Part shown: piece by piece, positions 1 to 12,100 of the stretch
Layout: every line of letters starts with the position of its first letter
Numbering within the stretch: the stretch's first letter is position 1
Source: Atrichornis clamosus
Taxonomy: Eukaryota; Chordata; Aves; Passeriformes; Menuridae
Assembly (NCBI GenBank): GCA_013400975.1
Contig: WBMZ01010869.1
Span: forward strand, 34,836-98,835
Direction: 5' to 3'
Length of the DNA: 64,000 bases
Made by a program: the position numbers and the translations under genes
The notes under the pieces: model-generated
What the model saw: only the letters and a program-made list of their open reading frames with translations
Told to the model about the DNA's origin: nothing
Database searches by the model: none

Positions 1-2129
1 ACTTCACTGTTAAGCAGATTGGAGTTAACCAAGTATGGAGCTTCCCCCAGCAAAGCATTCAAGTAGATGCTTCTCCTCAAAGGAGTCCCTGAATTCTGAC
101 TTGCCAAGGTTTTTTAGAAACTGGTTTTCAAATATCAGAATGTTTCCAAGGTAACCTCTTTAATCTCCACTGTGTTCAGATGCTTGCTAATTTAATAAAC
201 ATATGACGTGTGTAATCTGATTTAAAATTAACAGATGCTCCTAAAAACAATCTTAACACTAAATGTGATGGGTTTCTAGAATAACCTCTTCAAGGTGAGA
301 ACTTGCCTTGGCCATTCCTACCTTCCAGGGAAACAGCACTTAGATGATATTTCATTATTATTGATTTCTTTTGTTCCCTACACTGGGTGTGTGATTGGTC
401 GGGGACTCCGCATCTTTTTTTTTTTTTGAGACTGAGGATTTGATACCTTCAGTGTTACAGATGTTTTCAGGACTTCTAAGCACAAAGGGTTTTGATTCGG
501 TATTTGCAGTTTTGGAATAAATATCTCAGAAAAGTGGAAAGACACAGGTCTTGGTTAAATAAAAAAATACTTTGTTTTCCAATAACTCCTCATAAGAAGG
601 ATCTGAGGAAGGTGTGCATCCCTGTATTAAATGTCAAAAATGAGCAATAAGGGTATTAGGGAGGGGAGTAAGAGTTGCTGTGATTATGCAGCTGCGTGCT
701 GTTCTCTCAGCTCACACTCTGTCTCTGTGGAACAAATGAGCGCATGGGGGATGCATAACATCAACAGAGCAGAGCCTGGGAACTCCCACAGCAACTGCCC
801 TATGTCCTAGCGACCATCCAAGAAATCTCTTTTCCTGCAGCCTTTGATGGGCTGTCATAGCTTAACTAACCAGCATCTGTAGTGCAGTGCTGTTAAGTGC
901 CTCGATCTTGTCTGCACCGCAAATGACTAAGAAAATTGAGTTCTGAATTAATCTTCTTTTGCTCAGTCTTTCTTTGCTTTGGTTTTATTATTTTGATAGA
1001 TGAAAGACAGCCCCTGAGGATTTAAGTATTAGGTAATTTAAAGGCTGTTTTTATTCTTGGGATCATAAAGTGGAAGAATGAAATGCATGTAGGAAACAGG
1101 CACATTCGCCAGTTCAGCATGGACTGGCATGGTTTTAGATAAAAAGGGGGAACCCCAAAACTAGACTTTGCCCTTAATTATACTCTAGATAGCATCAGTT
1201 CCTGCAAGCAGTAAGTGCCCACCCAGGGTTAAGGCTGGAGATGAACCAAGCTTCCAGTTCTTAGTCAAAACAGAGCTGGTTTGGTGTCTGTGTTGGTAGT
1301 GATACTGAAAGTCCTAACTATGTTCATTAGAGGCATTAAAATAAAAGCATTGTATCACCAAATAATTTTATCTGAAAAAATCTGATTCAGTTTTGCTTCA
1401 CTTTTAAAGAGGCTGATGGTGGAAATAGTAAATGTCCTCACACTTGGCATGGTCTTCCTTTCAGTTCCTGACAAATGAACCCTTCCTCCCAAGCACCCTT
1501 CATTATGGGTTGTTTTATGAGGTGACTTATGACTTGTTCTGTAGTTAAAGAATGCAAATAATAATAACCTTGGTTTTATTTCTTATGCACATATAGAAGG
1601 AAACAGAGTAATTGCAGAAGCAAAATTCAATTTTGGAGCTGTGGAACCTGCCCAGTACCATTTGGAACGGATCAACCTCTACTAGTGGAGTTGGGAAAAT
1701 TTTACATCTGTTTCCTTGCTGGAACAAAAAAGTCTGCCACTACCCCCTTGAAGCTGCAGAGACTCCAGTGGAATGTTGAGTCTTTTTTGCCTTTCTTGGG
1801 AGAAAATGCCTTCAATATGTGGCATGCCTCATGCTTTCTTGCAGGTCTGATATTAGAACTTCCAGTGTAAAGTCAATTCCAGCAGAAAGGTTTAACCGCT
1901 CTCCCTCTTCCCTCCCAATTCTTATGTTTGTGCAGATATTGCTGTATTCATGAATGTAGAAATAAGAAGGTAAAGCAAGTCCTAACCTTCTCTGATACTG
2001 AGGGTCTCTTGGCACTCATAAGCATCTGGCTGGACATTCTGATGCAGATCTGAGCTGAATATTTCACATAACAACTATCATAACTATGCTTTCCAAACAG
2101 TTTGAAAAAGATGGAGTACAGTTGTTCCA

Positions 2130-2817
2130 TCCAAGTGGAACAGTGGTGGTTTGGGTTGATGGCAAGTTGAATATGAGTCAACAGTATGTCCTGGAATCCA
2201 AAAGGGTCAGCTGTGTCCTCGATGCATCAAGGACAGCATTGCCAGCCAGTCCAGGGAAGTTGCTGTCTTGCTCTGCACCGCTCAAGGTGTGGCTCCACCT
2301 TGAGTCCTGTGTGCAGTTTTGGGTGCCACAATATAAGAAGAACATAACATTATTAGAGAGTGTCAAGAGGAGGGTGACTGAGGTGGTAAAGACCTCAAGG
2401 GGCAAGACTTGTGATGTGCAGCTGAGATCTCTTGTTTTGTTGAGCCTGGAGAAAAGAAGGCTGAAGGGGGATCTCATTGAGGTCTGTAACTTCCTCAGGA
2501 GGGGTGGTGGTTGGGGAGGTGCTGGTCTGCCTCTGGTGACCAGCAATAGGACATGAGGGGGTGGAATGAAGCTGCCTCAGGGGCAGTTCAGATTAGACAT
2601 TAGGAAAAGGTTCTTCACTGACAGGGTTGTTGGTCACTGGGACAGGCTCCCCAGGGAAGTGGTCATGGCACCAAGCCTGTCAGAGTTCAGGGAGCATCTG
2701 GACGATGTTCTTAGCCATATGGTTTAATGTTAGGTAGTCCTGTGAGGAAGAGGGACTTGGACTAAGTTATCCTTATGGGGCCCTTCCAAGTTGAGTTATT
2801 CTGTGATTTTGTGATAG
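2130..2817 (+). mobile_element. CR1 LINE 3' fragment (about 690 bp)
   Basis: Long CR1 match by recognition: GACAGCATTGCCAGCCAGTC, then TTTGGGTGCCACAATATAAG, GAGCCTGGAGAAAAGAAGGC, AGGTTCTTCACTGACAGGGT, and the end CCCTTCCAAGTTGAGTTATT with CTGTGATTTTGTGAT units. It covers the end of the reverse-transcriptase region and the 3' UTR. It is 5'-truncated and lies in the same orientation as VOPP1. The 156-codon open frame inside it is not a host gene. The left boundary is approximate. Confidence 0.92.
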
Positions 2818-2954
2818 TTGTGCTTATTAATTTCTCATATTAGTGCTCACACATGCGAAGAGATAATTAGTGGGTGTGACTGCTGAGAGAGAAGTGAGAC
2901 ATGAGTGAGGCGATGTGTGTGGGTGAGGTTTTGTATAGATCATTTGTTGCCCCA

Positions 2955-3060
2955 GTCGGGCTGTGGGGAGGCTGCCACAGCACCGGGGCCCTGCGGGGAG
3001 GGAGGGCGCTGTCCGCGGTGCTGAGCGCCGGCCCCGCACCCTCCGGGTCGCGGGCTCTGA
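2955..3060. promoter_or_regulatory. Small CpG-rich patch
   Basis: About 105 bp with roughly a dozen CpGs (GTCCGCGG, GAGCGCCGG, GGGTCGCGGG) in otherwise CpG-poor intronic DNA, 140 bp past the CR1 end. It could be an alternative VOPP1 promoter or first exon, or a recent GC-rich insertion. No coding link to exon 2 could be built. Confidence 0.35.
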
Positions 3061-6000
3061 AAAATAAGGGTGTCTCGCTTCGCCTTTTATTTCTTCCTTT
3101 TTCTTTCCTCCCTTGGATACGGATGAAGGAATTATATTTAATTTAAATTGTATTGTTCTAGGACTGAAGTACATTTGCAATTTGCTGCTTAATGGCAAAA
3201 AAAAAAAAAAATTAAAGGAATAAATGAGTCAGGTTCCTGAAATGAAATGGCACACAAGGGATATTTGTATTTCTTCTGTGGGAAGGGTTAATAGATGTAA
3301 ATATAAAGTAATGCTTTTTGATGGGAAGCTATCTAACTCTAAACCCATATTAATTCTAAATAAAAATATGATTAATATATATTCTCGGAGCAGCACAAGA
3401 AATAATAAGAATTAGCTGCTTGTGCTCACATTTTTTACTGTTTGCAAAACACACACTGATTAATTCAAGGTGGAAAAGTTACTTCTTTTAAGAATCCTGT
3501 ATGAGAAATATTCCCTTCTTCCTAAGAGAACCACCAAAAGTCTAACCAAAACCAACTTCTTATGAAATATATGAAAATCATTCCTTATACTATGAGTGAT
3601 ATGACTTTGTAATCTTGGTGCTGATGAAAGAGATGTATAAAAGAAATAATATTTGTTCTGTTTACTGTTAAATGGGAGGGAAGGCTTGGTAAAGGATAGG
3701 CATACTTTTATACAAGAGCTTCCTGCTGTTACCTTATTACTTCAGTAAATAAAAATACCTTAACATAATCCTGGGTTTTAGTAAGAATTGCTTCTGTCTT
3801 TTGCGGCAAGGATATATGTAGAAATCACTGTTAACATGGCTTGTGAGCTCAGTTTCTTAGAATAGTTTTGCAGATGGGCTACTCTCACCTTCAGCTGTTG
3901 GCATCACCAGGGAAGAAGTAAGGGATGAATTCTGATGGATTCATGCAAGGCTAAAAGAAAATGTTTCTGTAGTAAATTGTTTTCACCCTTAGGCTGCACT
4001 TTCCAGTTTCAGTATATGTTGTCTCATAGTTTAATGGATATTTTGCCCTTTTCTTGGTTATAAGGGAGCAGGATGCTGATATTCTTGTGTCTGCAAATCC
4101 AGTTTTTCAAACTTTCAGTATGCAGAAGTCCTTCTGATACAGCACAGCTTGTAACTCATAATGCTTCCAGCTCTTGTCTAGGCACTGAAAAGATAGTGAT
4201 CTGAAAACTGATGTAATTTTAAAGGTCAGATCCCATAAAGCATTGTGATTCGTAGCAAATAACGTACCCTCTGGAACTGCTTATGTAGTCTGGAGTTGCA
4301 CTGTAGACTTTCCATTGCTTCATCTGGGCTTCATCAACTATTTGCCAGGTGCAGGGCCCAATAAAACCTGGAAAGATCTGAGTTTTGCAAGAGGCCTTCT
4401 GTAACAGAGGCAGCAGGTATAGGCACTTGTTTCTCAATTGCTGTGGAGCCATATGGTGAGAAAGGTGTTGTCCTTCCTATTTCCTCAATTACTAGTTTGA
4501 TCTAGCAGTATAGGAAGACAGAGTTCTGGCTCTGTGTTGGAATAGGATTGTGTGATGCTCAGAAACAATAAGGTCTTGTTCCATGTCTTAGCTACTTCTA
4601 ACTCTCTCTTCCTGTTCATCTGTGTATTAGTCCTAGCAGAGCCTCAGAGGCTGTAGCCACAAGAATGGCATTTGGATCAACTTGCACCCTACAGCATATA
4701 CCCAGCTAAGTGGGAGGTAACAGCAACTAAGAAGGTCATTCCAGAATACCAGGAGCTATTTCCATCATATCAGTATGACAGGTCACTGTTAAATACCTGG
4801 GTTTTTTCCTTCTGAATCTACCTTGGATCCTTATAAGTGTAGTACATAATGGAAAAGACAAAGGCTCACCCTCAGTTGCTGATAACTGATAGGGTTTCAT
4901 TGACCTTGTTATGGATAGCAGACCTGTACCTCCTACAGAATCTGGCTCTGAGCAGATGCCACAAACTTGCTCTGAATGTCCCTTCAGCATGCAGATAGCA
5001 ATTGCCCTCCCTCTGCCCTCCACAGACACAGCTGTCCACAGCAGGCTACTTTTTTCGTTGGTACCCATAACAAAAATGGACTGTGCTCATATCAGAAAGT
5101 ATTTACTATCTGCATCTGGGGCTTTATTTGCTTTTACTTCTTTACTATTAATTTTCAAACCTCCAATAAAAGCACTGGGTGTGAATCCACTGCTCCCTTG
5201 ATTGCAAAGAGTAATTAATTGTTCAGATGTATTTTGTTTTTGTTGTCCTGTGGACTGAGAGATAATGATGTGCAAGGTGGAGGATATTCCTGCTAGAGAT
5301 AGTATTTCTGCAAATCCTGCAAAGCGTATCTGTGGAATACCATTCAGTAAGCAGACTGCCTGCTCTATCACACCCCACACCATGTGCATACATGTGCTTT
5401 TGTGTTCTGTATTTTATGGTGTGATCAAAGCTAGTCCTTGGCTAATGTTTTAGTAACTCCTATTTCTCATTGTTCTTACTAGCAGCAGTAACATTTGCAA
5501 TTTCAATCTGTAGCAGGAAGCATGTTTCCTTTCTTAAAGGAAATCTGAAATAATTTAGAGGCCACAGAAAAGGACGGCTTGCAATTTGCATTGCTGCAGT
5601 CCTGCAAAGAAAACAGACTACAAGACAGATGCTGATTTACTGGAAACCAACGAAACAAAAAAAGAAGTTTTGTGTTTTTTCTCTTTCCAAATATGCAAAC
5701 TTAAGGAATGTATTCAAGCATCTGGGTAATTCACATACCATTAATTCTCTAAAGATTACATATGCACACCCAATTAGACCTGCATAATTTATTTTAAAAG
5801 TGAATGTACTCCTGTGTTTATATTTTATAGCTGTGCCAAATTTTTAAAGGGCATAGAAGGGATAATTTTATAAGCAAAACGTGCAGAGTCCTTTGCCTAG
5901 AAAAGTTGAAAATATCAGTAGGGCTGTACCTAAGCATGTTTTAAAAACCATAGACACACTTTTTTGGCTATTAGTGAATGGGTAAATGGCTTTTAAAATA

Positions 6001-9000
6001 TATGAATGAATGCTTGTTAGAAGCTCTGCAGTACAGCCTATCTTTGTACGGGAGCTGGCGGAGTGGGCACTAATCCTGATGTCTGAGGTCCTATTGTGTT
6101 GCAGCAATATGACTTCTCTTTGCATCTGTTTTGTGGGCTGCAGTGAGTTCCTGCCAGCTGTGGTTTCTTGATGGTTTAATAGTCTCCAACGACGACAAGG
6201 ACATTGCTCTGCAAAGGCTGAGAGCCTGATGCTGATGGCATATGTCTCCTCTTACTCTTGTATGGCTCTCCACCGGCTTAGCTAGGAGGCCAGTACCACT
6301 CAGAAGAATAATTTGGATCTTGGCAAGAGGCAGATTGTTATAGCCTTCTTCAGAGGATATGTGTGGGATGGGAAAAACTAATCTGTACCCTGACCCCCTG
6401 TTCATCTGTCTGGTACCTGAGTGCTAAAGACACTCAAAGCCTCAGAGGCAGTGACATTCTCGACTTATTCTTAGCAGTGTATTCCTGTGAAGTCTGCTAA
6501 CCAGCAGTAGAGAGGGTGGTTAGTAGCTGCCTGCTTTATGTCAGGCTTTACTGGAGTAAAGTTGCCATGGAGATCAGTAGGAGTTTAACTGAGCAGGGAC
6601 CTCAGTGGTTTGCCCTTGTGTGTGTAAATCTGTTTGACATGTCATGTGGGTCAGATTTGGCTCTGCTGCTCACATTTGAGGTCCACTTGGGTTTTTTTTC
6701 CCCGATTCCCATGTGGGAGAGCTGAACAACTGCCACGCAGTATTCATAGCACTGTGATATTAAGAAAAGGCAGAATTGGAATTGGTGCCTGCTCTTCCAG
6801 GGCCAATGTAAAAGTAAATCTGGGCACTGAAAGGTTTTTAAGTGCAGGTATCTAAGCCCTGTAAGCTGGAAGGAACTTTCCCGAAGTGGAGCCTTCTTGT
6901 GACAGCAGTCAGCGTATTGGCTGTCTGAAAAAGAGAATTATTTAGAGGCAGAAACAGAAGTCCTACAACTAGGGAGATATTGGAAGAAGGAATCCTCCCA
7001 AATCATTTTAGAACTTGTAAAGCAGATTAAAATGTGGGGGGTGTGCTGAATATAAATGTCTGCTTTACACTTGTAAAGGGTATGCAGGCTCCGCGTGCTC
7101 AGAAACATTGCTGGGAAAACATCAATTAAAATGCTTGAGACTGACAAAAGGGTTCAAGGCTGTTGAGGTAAATGGTGACTCATATTGGCTGAGAAGCAGG
7201 AAGGAAAAACATTTAATGACAGCAAACACCCCGAGCTGTACTCTGAAATGAGTCTTCCCAAGGGGTTGACCTGCAGGCACCGGGATTTTAGCCAATGTCT
7301 GCTGGTCTACATCCTTCAAAGGTAAAGAGCCAAAGTATATTTCACTGACTCGGCAGCACACCTGCTGGGCTTACAATGCATATATGTTTGCATGGTCTTA
7401 TGGAGAGAAACTTGACATATTTCTAATTTTAGAGTATGAGGAAACAGCCAGCTGTTGAAAATATTTGAAAGGAGGTGTTAAAAAATTGGAAGCTTCAAAG
7501 AAGCAGGGAGAAAAAGGGAGTAGGGCAAATGCAGAGATGGATCTTCAAACATCACTTAGTTCAGCAGAAGCTATGGAGCCCTCCTGAATATACTGCCTGA
7601 ACCGTGGCATCAATTTGAGAGGGGAACAAGGCTTCTGCTGTGTTTATCCTGGGGAAGAAGCACTGGCCCTTTCAGCAGAGCTGAAAAAAGCTTGTGCATC
7701 TCGAAGACTGGTGTGAGCCTATTGTGTTAGTGGGAAAAGTCCTGATCACATGTATCAAAAGCATCTTCTTCTCCTCCTCCCCCAATCTCCTGTACCACTC
7801 TTAACAATTTAATCCATAGCAGTTTGTCTTCATGGGCTGTAATTGATCTGTCTGTGATTTAGCTCATCAGATGCTCATTAAAGAGCTTGCAGCCTTTCTT
7901 ATTCATGAAGAGTGAGAGTCGGGGATCTAAAACCACTTTATCTTTGTCTTAACTGGATTCATTTTGTATTCTGGGATTCGGAAAGGCTAATAAACTTATA
8001 CGAGCTATTATTTAAAGGTGAACTGCCAAGTGAACATGAAGAATGATCCCAACACCGCCAGTGTGCCGAGAGCCCTCCAACATCGGGTGTTAGGTGTGAG
8101 CAGCAGAGGGAATTGTTGCTACAACCCCAGCAGGGTATTCCTCACTGCTGTGCAGAGGGTGTCCCACAATGCCCTGCCCGTGTGATGGGGTAATGCAGCT
8201 TGCAGTGCCGCTCCTGGAGCTGGGTCTGCCATGAAGATGGCATTTTTCGCTAGCAATGTCAGTGGGATACAGAGAACTATTTTGTGCGTTGTGTAGAGTT
8301 TGGGCTTGACATCTGGTTTTCTTTATTAGGGGCCTCTATTGTTCTGCGCTGCTGCCCGTGCTCTGGCAGTGGCAATAACCACGTGCACTTCCCACATTGC
8401 TGGCACACACATGCTGAGCAAATGCCTGTCGCCATCCTTTAACAGGGGTACGCTGGCAATCTGAAAAAGAGAACAATACCCCTGGGCTGCAGAAAGCAGT
8501 TTCCTTTCCCCAGTACTTTAATGAATGCTTGAGATATTTCCAAGCTGTAGGAAGAGAAGATGGGGGATAGGTGGTTCTCCATCTTGCCCCTTTCTGAGCC
8601 TGGCTCTGCATGCCAGACACTTCCAGAAAGATGAGTAATTCCCTGTAACTATTGAATTTACTGTGTAGTCATATGCGTAGTGTCATCAAATTGCTTATGC
8701 CTTGGAGGTCTTGTAAGTGACTATAATCACGAGTGGGCTCTTAAGTTGTCTGTGGTCTTTTAAGGCAGCACTTCTTCCAGGGAACACGTGCAGCTGGATC
8801 CTGTGTCTGTGCCAAATGTACTGACTTCGTTTGTGAACTTTGGGAAGCTATAGGGGCCCCGCAGACAAAGCCCTGCATGAGGGATCTGAATCCTGGCAGG
8901 ACTCACTGCCATTTAGAAGAACTGACTTCCCAGTTGCTGTGTGTATCGGGATTGGGAAATCTTTGGAAATCTAAACCTTTCTTAACTGCTCGGAGTCACA

Positions 9001-9084
9001 GTATTTATAAATACTCTAAGCTTGTGTTTATAATTGTACATTATCCTATGTAAATATTAATACCATATTTTTCTTCCTTTGTAG

Positions 9085-9143
9085 TGTACAGAGGCCAAAA
9101 AGCATTGCTGGTACTTTGAAGGATTGTATCCTACATATTATAT
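9085..9143 (+). CDS. VOPP1: VOPP1 coding exon 2
   Basis: A 59-nt exon between a pyrimidine-rich acceptor ending TTTGTAG and a strong GTAAGT donor. It enters in phase 0 with Cys (TGT) and encodes 19 codons beginning CTEAKKHCWYFEG. The last two bases (AT) join the first base of exon 3 to make Ile. This is the start of the mature Cys-rich domain just after the signal peptide in the human protein. Confidence 0.96.
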
Positions 9144-12100
9144 GTAAGTAGTCATCGTTTTTCTTGCTCAAAAGAGAATTAGATTCTGTAGGCTCTCAGA
9201 CTGTTGCTCTTTCACTGATTATACTTTTTCTGTAACTTCTCTGAGACTTTTTCAAATTTAAAAATGAAGATGCAGTAAACTTTCATTTCTCTCCTTCCCC
9301 GTGACCCACCTCTTTCCCTTTCTCCTTATTGAAAAAACTGTACAGGCTTGTTTTGCCACACACCACAAGTGACCTTTCCAACTGCAAACAAAACTCAAGT
9401 TCTTGAACGGCTCTTATTTCAGAATGCTCAAAGGAAACATAAGTAGAGCCGTGTGAGGACAGTTCTCCCTTTGTTTTGAACAAGGACAGGTAATCAGACA
9501 GAACACCAAGAATGCTTTGAAAGTGACTTTGTCTCTGTGCTAATACTGTTGTTTAATTTAGGGAGTTGAGATGATTTGTTATCCATGGCATAACTGTCCT
9601 TTGGTGAGTGCCATCTGCATTCACATCAGGCTAGGGTGTGAGCCACATGTCAGTGACCTGTGGGGGTATGATTGAGGTTCTCTCTGAATTGCAGTTTTCT
9701 GTTTCATATTGCACCCAGCAGTGACAGCAATGTGGAGGAAATGTGTGGGTGGGAGGTACGTTCCACATGGTTTGGGGGCAGAAAGGAGGCAAATGTAGTA
9801 AACTTTGCCCCTGGGTTGTGTAACTTTATCATTGCAAACAACTGTAAACACTAAAAAAAATGTAAATAGAGTGGGGTGGAAGAATAGCCAGCAGCATTAG
9901 GTTATCTGTTCCCTGAGCAAGCTCCTTCTTGCTGAAGAATTGGAAACTACTCTAATCCTTATGCTACCCAAGAACTTTCCTCCCTTTTCTTCTCCACCTC
10001 CTCTTCATCTGCCAGAAGCGGGAGAGAAATGCCAGAGACAAAAAGCAGCCAGGAAGCCAGTTGTGACACAAAGCTCACAGAAAGAATGAAACCCTATGAT
10101 TGAATCATCTGTGATCCTGGATATTAACTGCTTAGGAAGTGTTTGTGCCTAGAACTCACTGTCTTTTTTTCAGGTGACTTAAATGTTGGGAATTACTCAT
10201 AAATGGTTGGTCAGAACAGATGGGGGAATTTAAATACATTCATCTTCTTTGCATGCTAATAACAACAGGACTTCAGTTTCACCTACATTTTATTTTGTTT
10301 TGCTGCAAAGTGGGAAAGAAGCTGGGATGTTATGAAATTATGAAAATCCCACTGTACCTTGACATTCAGGAGTGTGTTATTCATCATCACCTTGGTGTTT
10401 TGCTTACGTTTCTGCCCACGTGTCTTCACAGATAGCACTTGTCTCCCTTGGCAATGCAAAGGGGTAGCTACTTGGATATTGAGTGTTAGTTCAGACCCTT
10501 TGTGTACATACAGAGTCCTCCAAAAGCGAGGGGTACAAAAAACCCCCTGTTGTATATTGACAATGTCAGGTCAATCAGAAGACTGTCACTAGTCATCATG
10601 TGTGTTTGTGGTAGTTACTGCAGCACCGCGTTATCTGAGACATTGCATAAAAGTGTTGTGGTTGCCATTCTTCTGAACAGTGTGAGTGAATGGAAAAAGG
10701 AAGGGGAAAGGCGTGGGATGTGTGTGCTCAGGGATTGTCCCAGTGGTGATGAGCGTCACGTTAATGCTGTTGTTGTTGTGATTTTGAGTTTAAGTGGGCA
10801 AGAAGAAACACTAAGGAAAGACAATAAGGATTTGGGGATGGTAAAGCTCAGAGTATAGATAATGTGTGACAAGTGAAGGAATATGGAAAGAAGGGCAGAG
10901 AGGGTATGTGAATGCATAGGAGCCCAGTAGGTTTAAAGGGGGTATACATGAAAGCAATAGGAAAGTCACTCTCTGCGGTGCTTCGGGTTTCCTACTTTGC
11001 TACTTCTGCAATTTCAATTTCTGATGTCTGGGAACTCCAGCTACTTCCTACCTGCACTGTCCTTTTACACCCGTATGGTGGAGGAGAGGCACACCACCTA
11101 TCTCAGTATCTTAGGGTGAAGTCCTATTGCTTCAGCACTTGTTTGACCCTTCACTGAGTTAATTCAATTTGCTAATCCCACAGAAAGTTGTTCATTTTAG
11201 CACATTCGAGTCAGTGTTGAATCAGCTTGGTACAGTTTTTGGCAAACACTGGTGAAATGGGAGGAAGGGAGTATTCTGCATATTGTGGGGGAGGAGGCAT
11301 GAATAACATCGTCTCCATTAGCATATGGTTAGATGTTAAATCATCTAAAGGCATAATATGTAACTTTGTCCTGAGAGTGCCTTCTCTGTACAAATCTAGA
11401 TCTGGGATGAGCTGTAGTGAAACAGGTTTTATTTTATCTTAAAATTTCTGTAGCAACAGTCCATATGAAGCAGATATATTTAGTTAAATGAGTTTGCAAT
11501 AGATTCCATTTCTTTCTATCTCTGGTTTTCTGAAAGAACTTTTTCCTACCCAGTTAACATATGTAGTCTCTCCTTTGGTCTTGAGACTATCTTTGGAGAC
11601 TTAGGAAACCCAGCAACGCAATCCTTTTTAATGATTTCCCTGTAATTTCAGTCCCATGCTGGCACTGTGTCTTATCTCTCATGGAGACAGTTTGTATTAT
11701 AATGAAAAGGTTGGCATGTCAGCTCAGAAATGCCAGGTCCTGTGTCTGTTCCCAAATGTGGTGTGGCGTGCTGGGACGGAGGTGTCCCTGAACTGACATG
11801 TCTACACGCCCTATCACTTCTGGGTAGGCATATCCTCCTAGAAGGTGCCTGCCTCTCTTCAAATTACCCAGAGTAATAGAAATCTGGTGGACTGTCACAT
11901 AAAATGGTGGTTTGCTTTTATCAGAAGTTTAAAGTCAGGATAACTGAGTTAATCTTCCCTGTAAAGACTGTACTTCAGCCATCCAAAGAAAGATAAGAAT
12001 GTGTCTGCTAAGCAAGAGGAATCAGTGTGCCCAAAGAAATGTTCTGGAAAGTCAGCTAGTTTTGGAGGGGGTAAAACTTGCAGTGATATGACTGTTCTTA

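Larger units (their letters stand above)
1..9084 (+). other. VOPP1: VOPP1 intron 1 (partial), upstream of exon 2
   Basis: Intronic or upstream sequence of VOPP1. No coding exon with a signal peptide could be found here, so the first coding exon is inferred to lie left of position 1. It contains a CR1 fragment (about 2130-2817) and a short CpG-rich patch (about 2955-3060). There are also simple A and T runs, for example T at about 415-427 and A at about 3196-3211. A stretch at about 7790-8010 is AT-rich and complex with no repeat signature; it could be conserved non-coding DNA, but this cannot be told from one sequence. The open frames here have no recognisable protein family. Confidence 0.7.

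Noticed and set aside
2086..2556. 156-codon + strand open frame
   Set aside because: It lies within the CR1 fragment and is not in a host-gene context.
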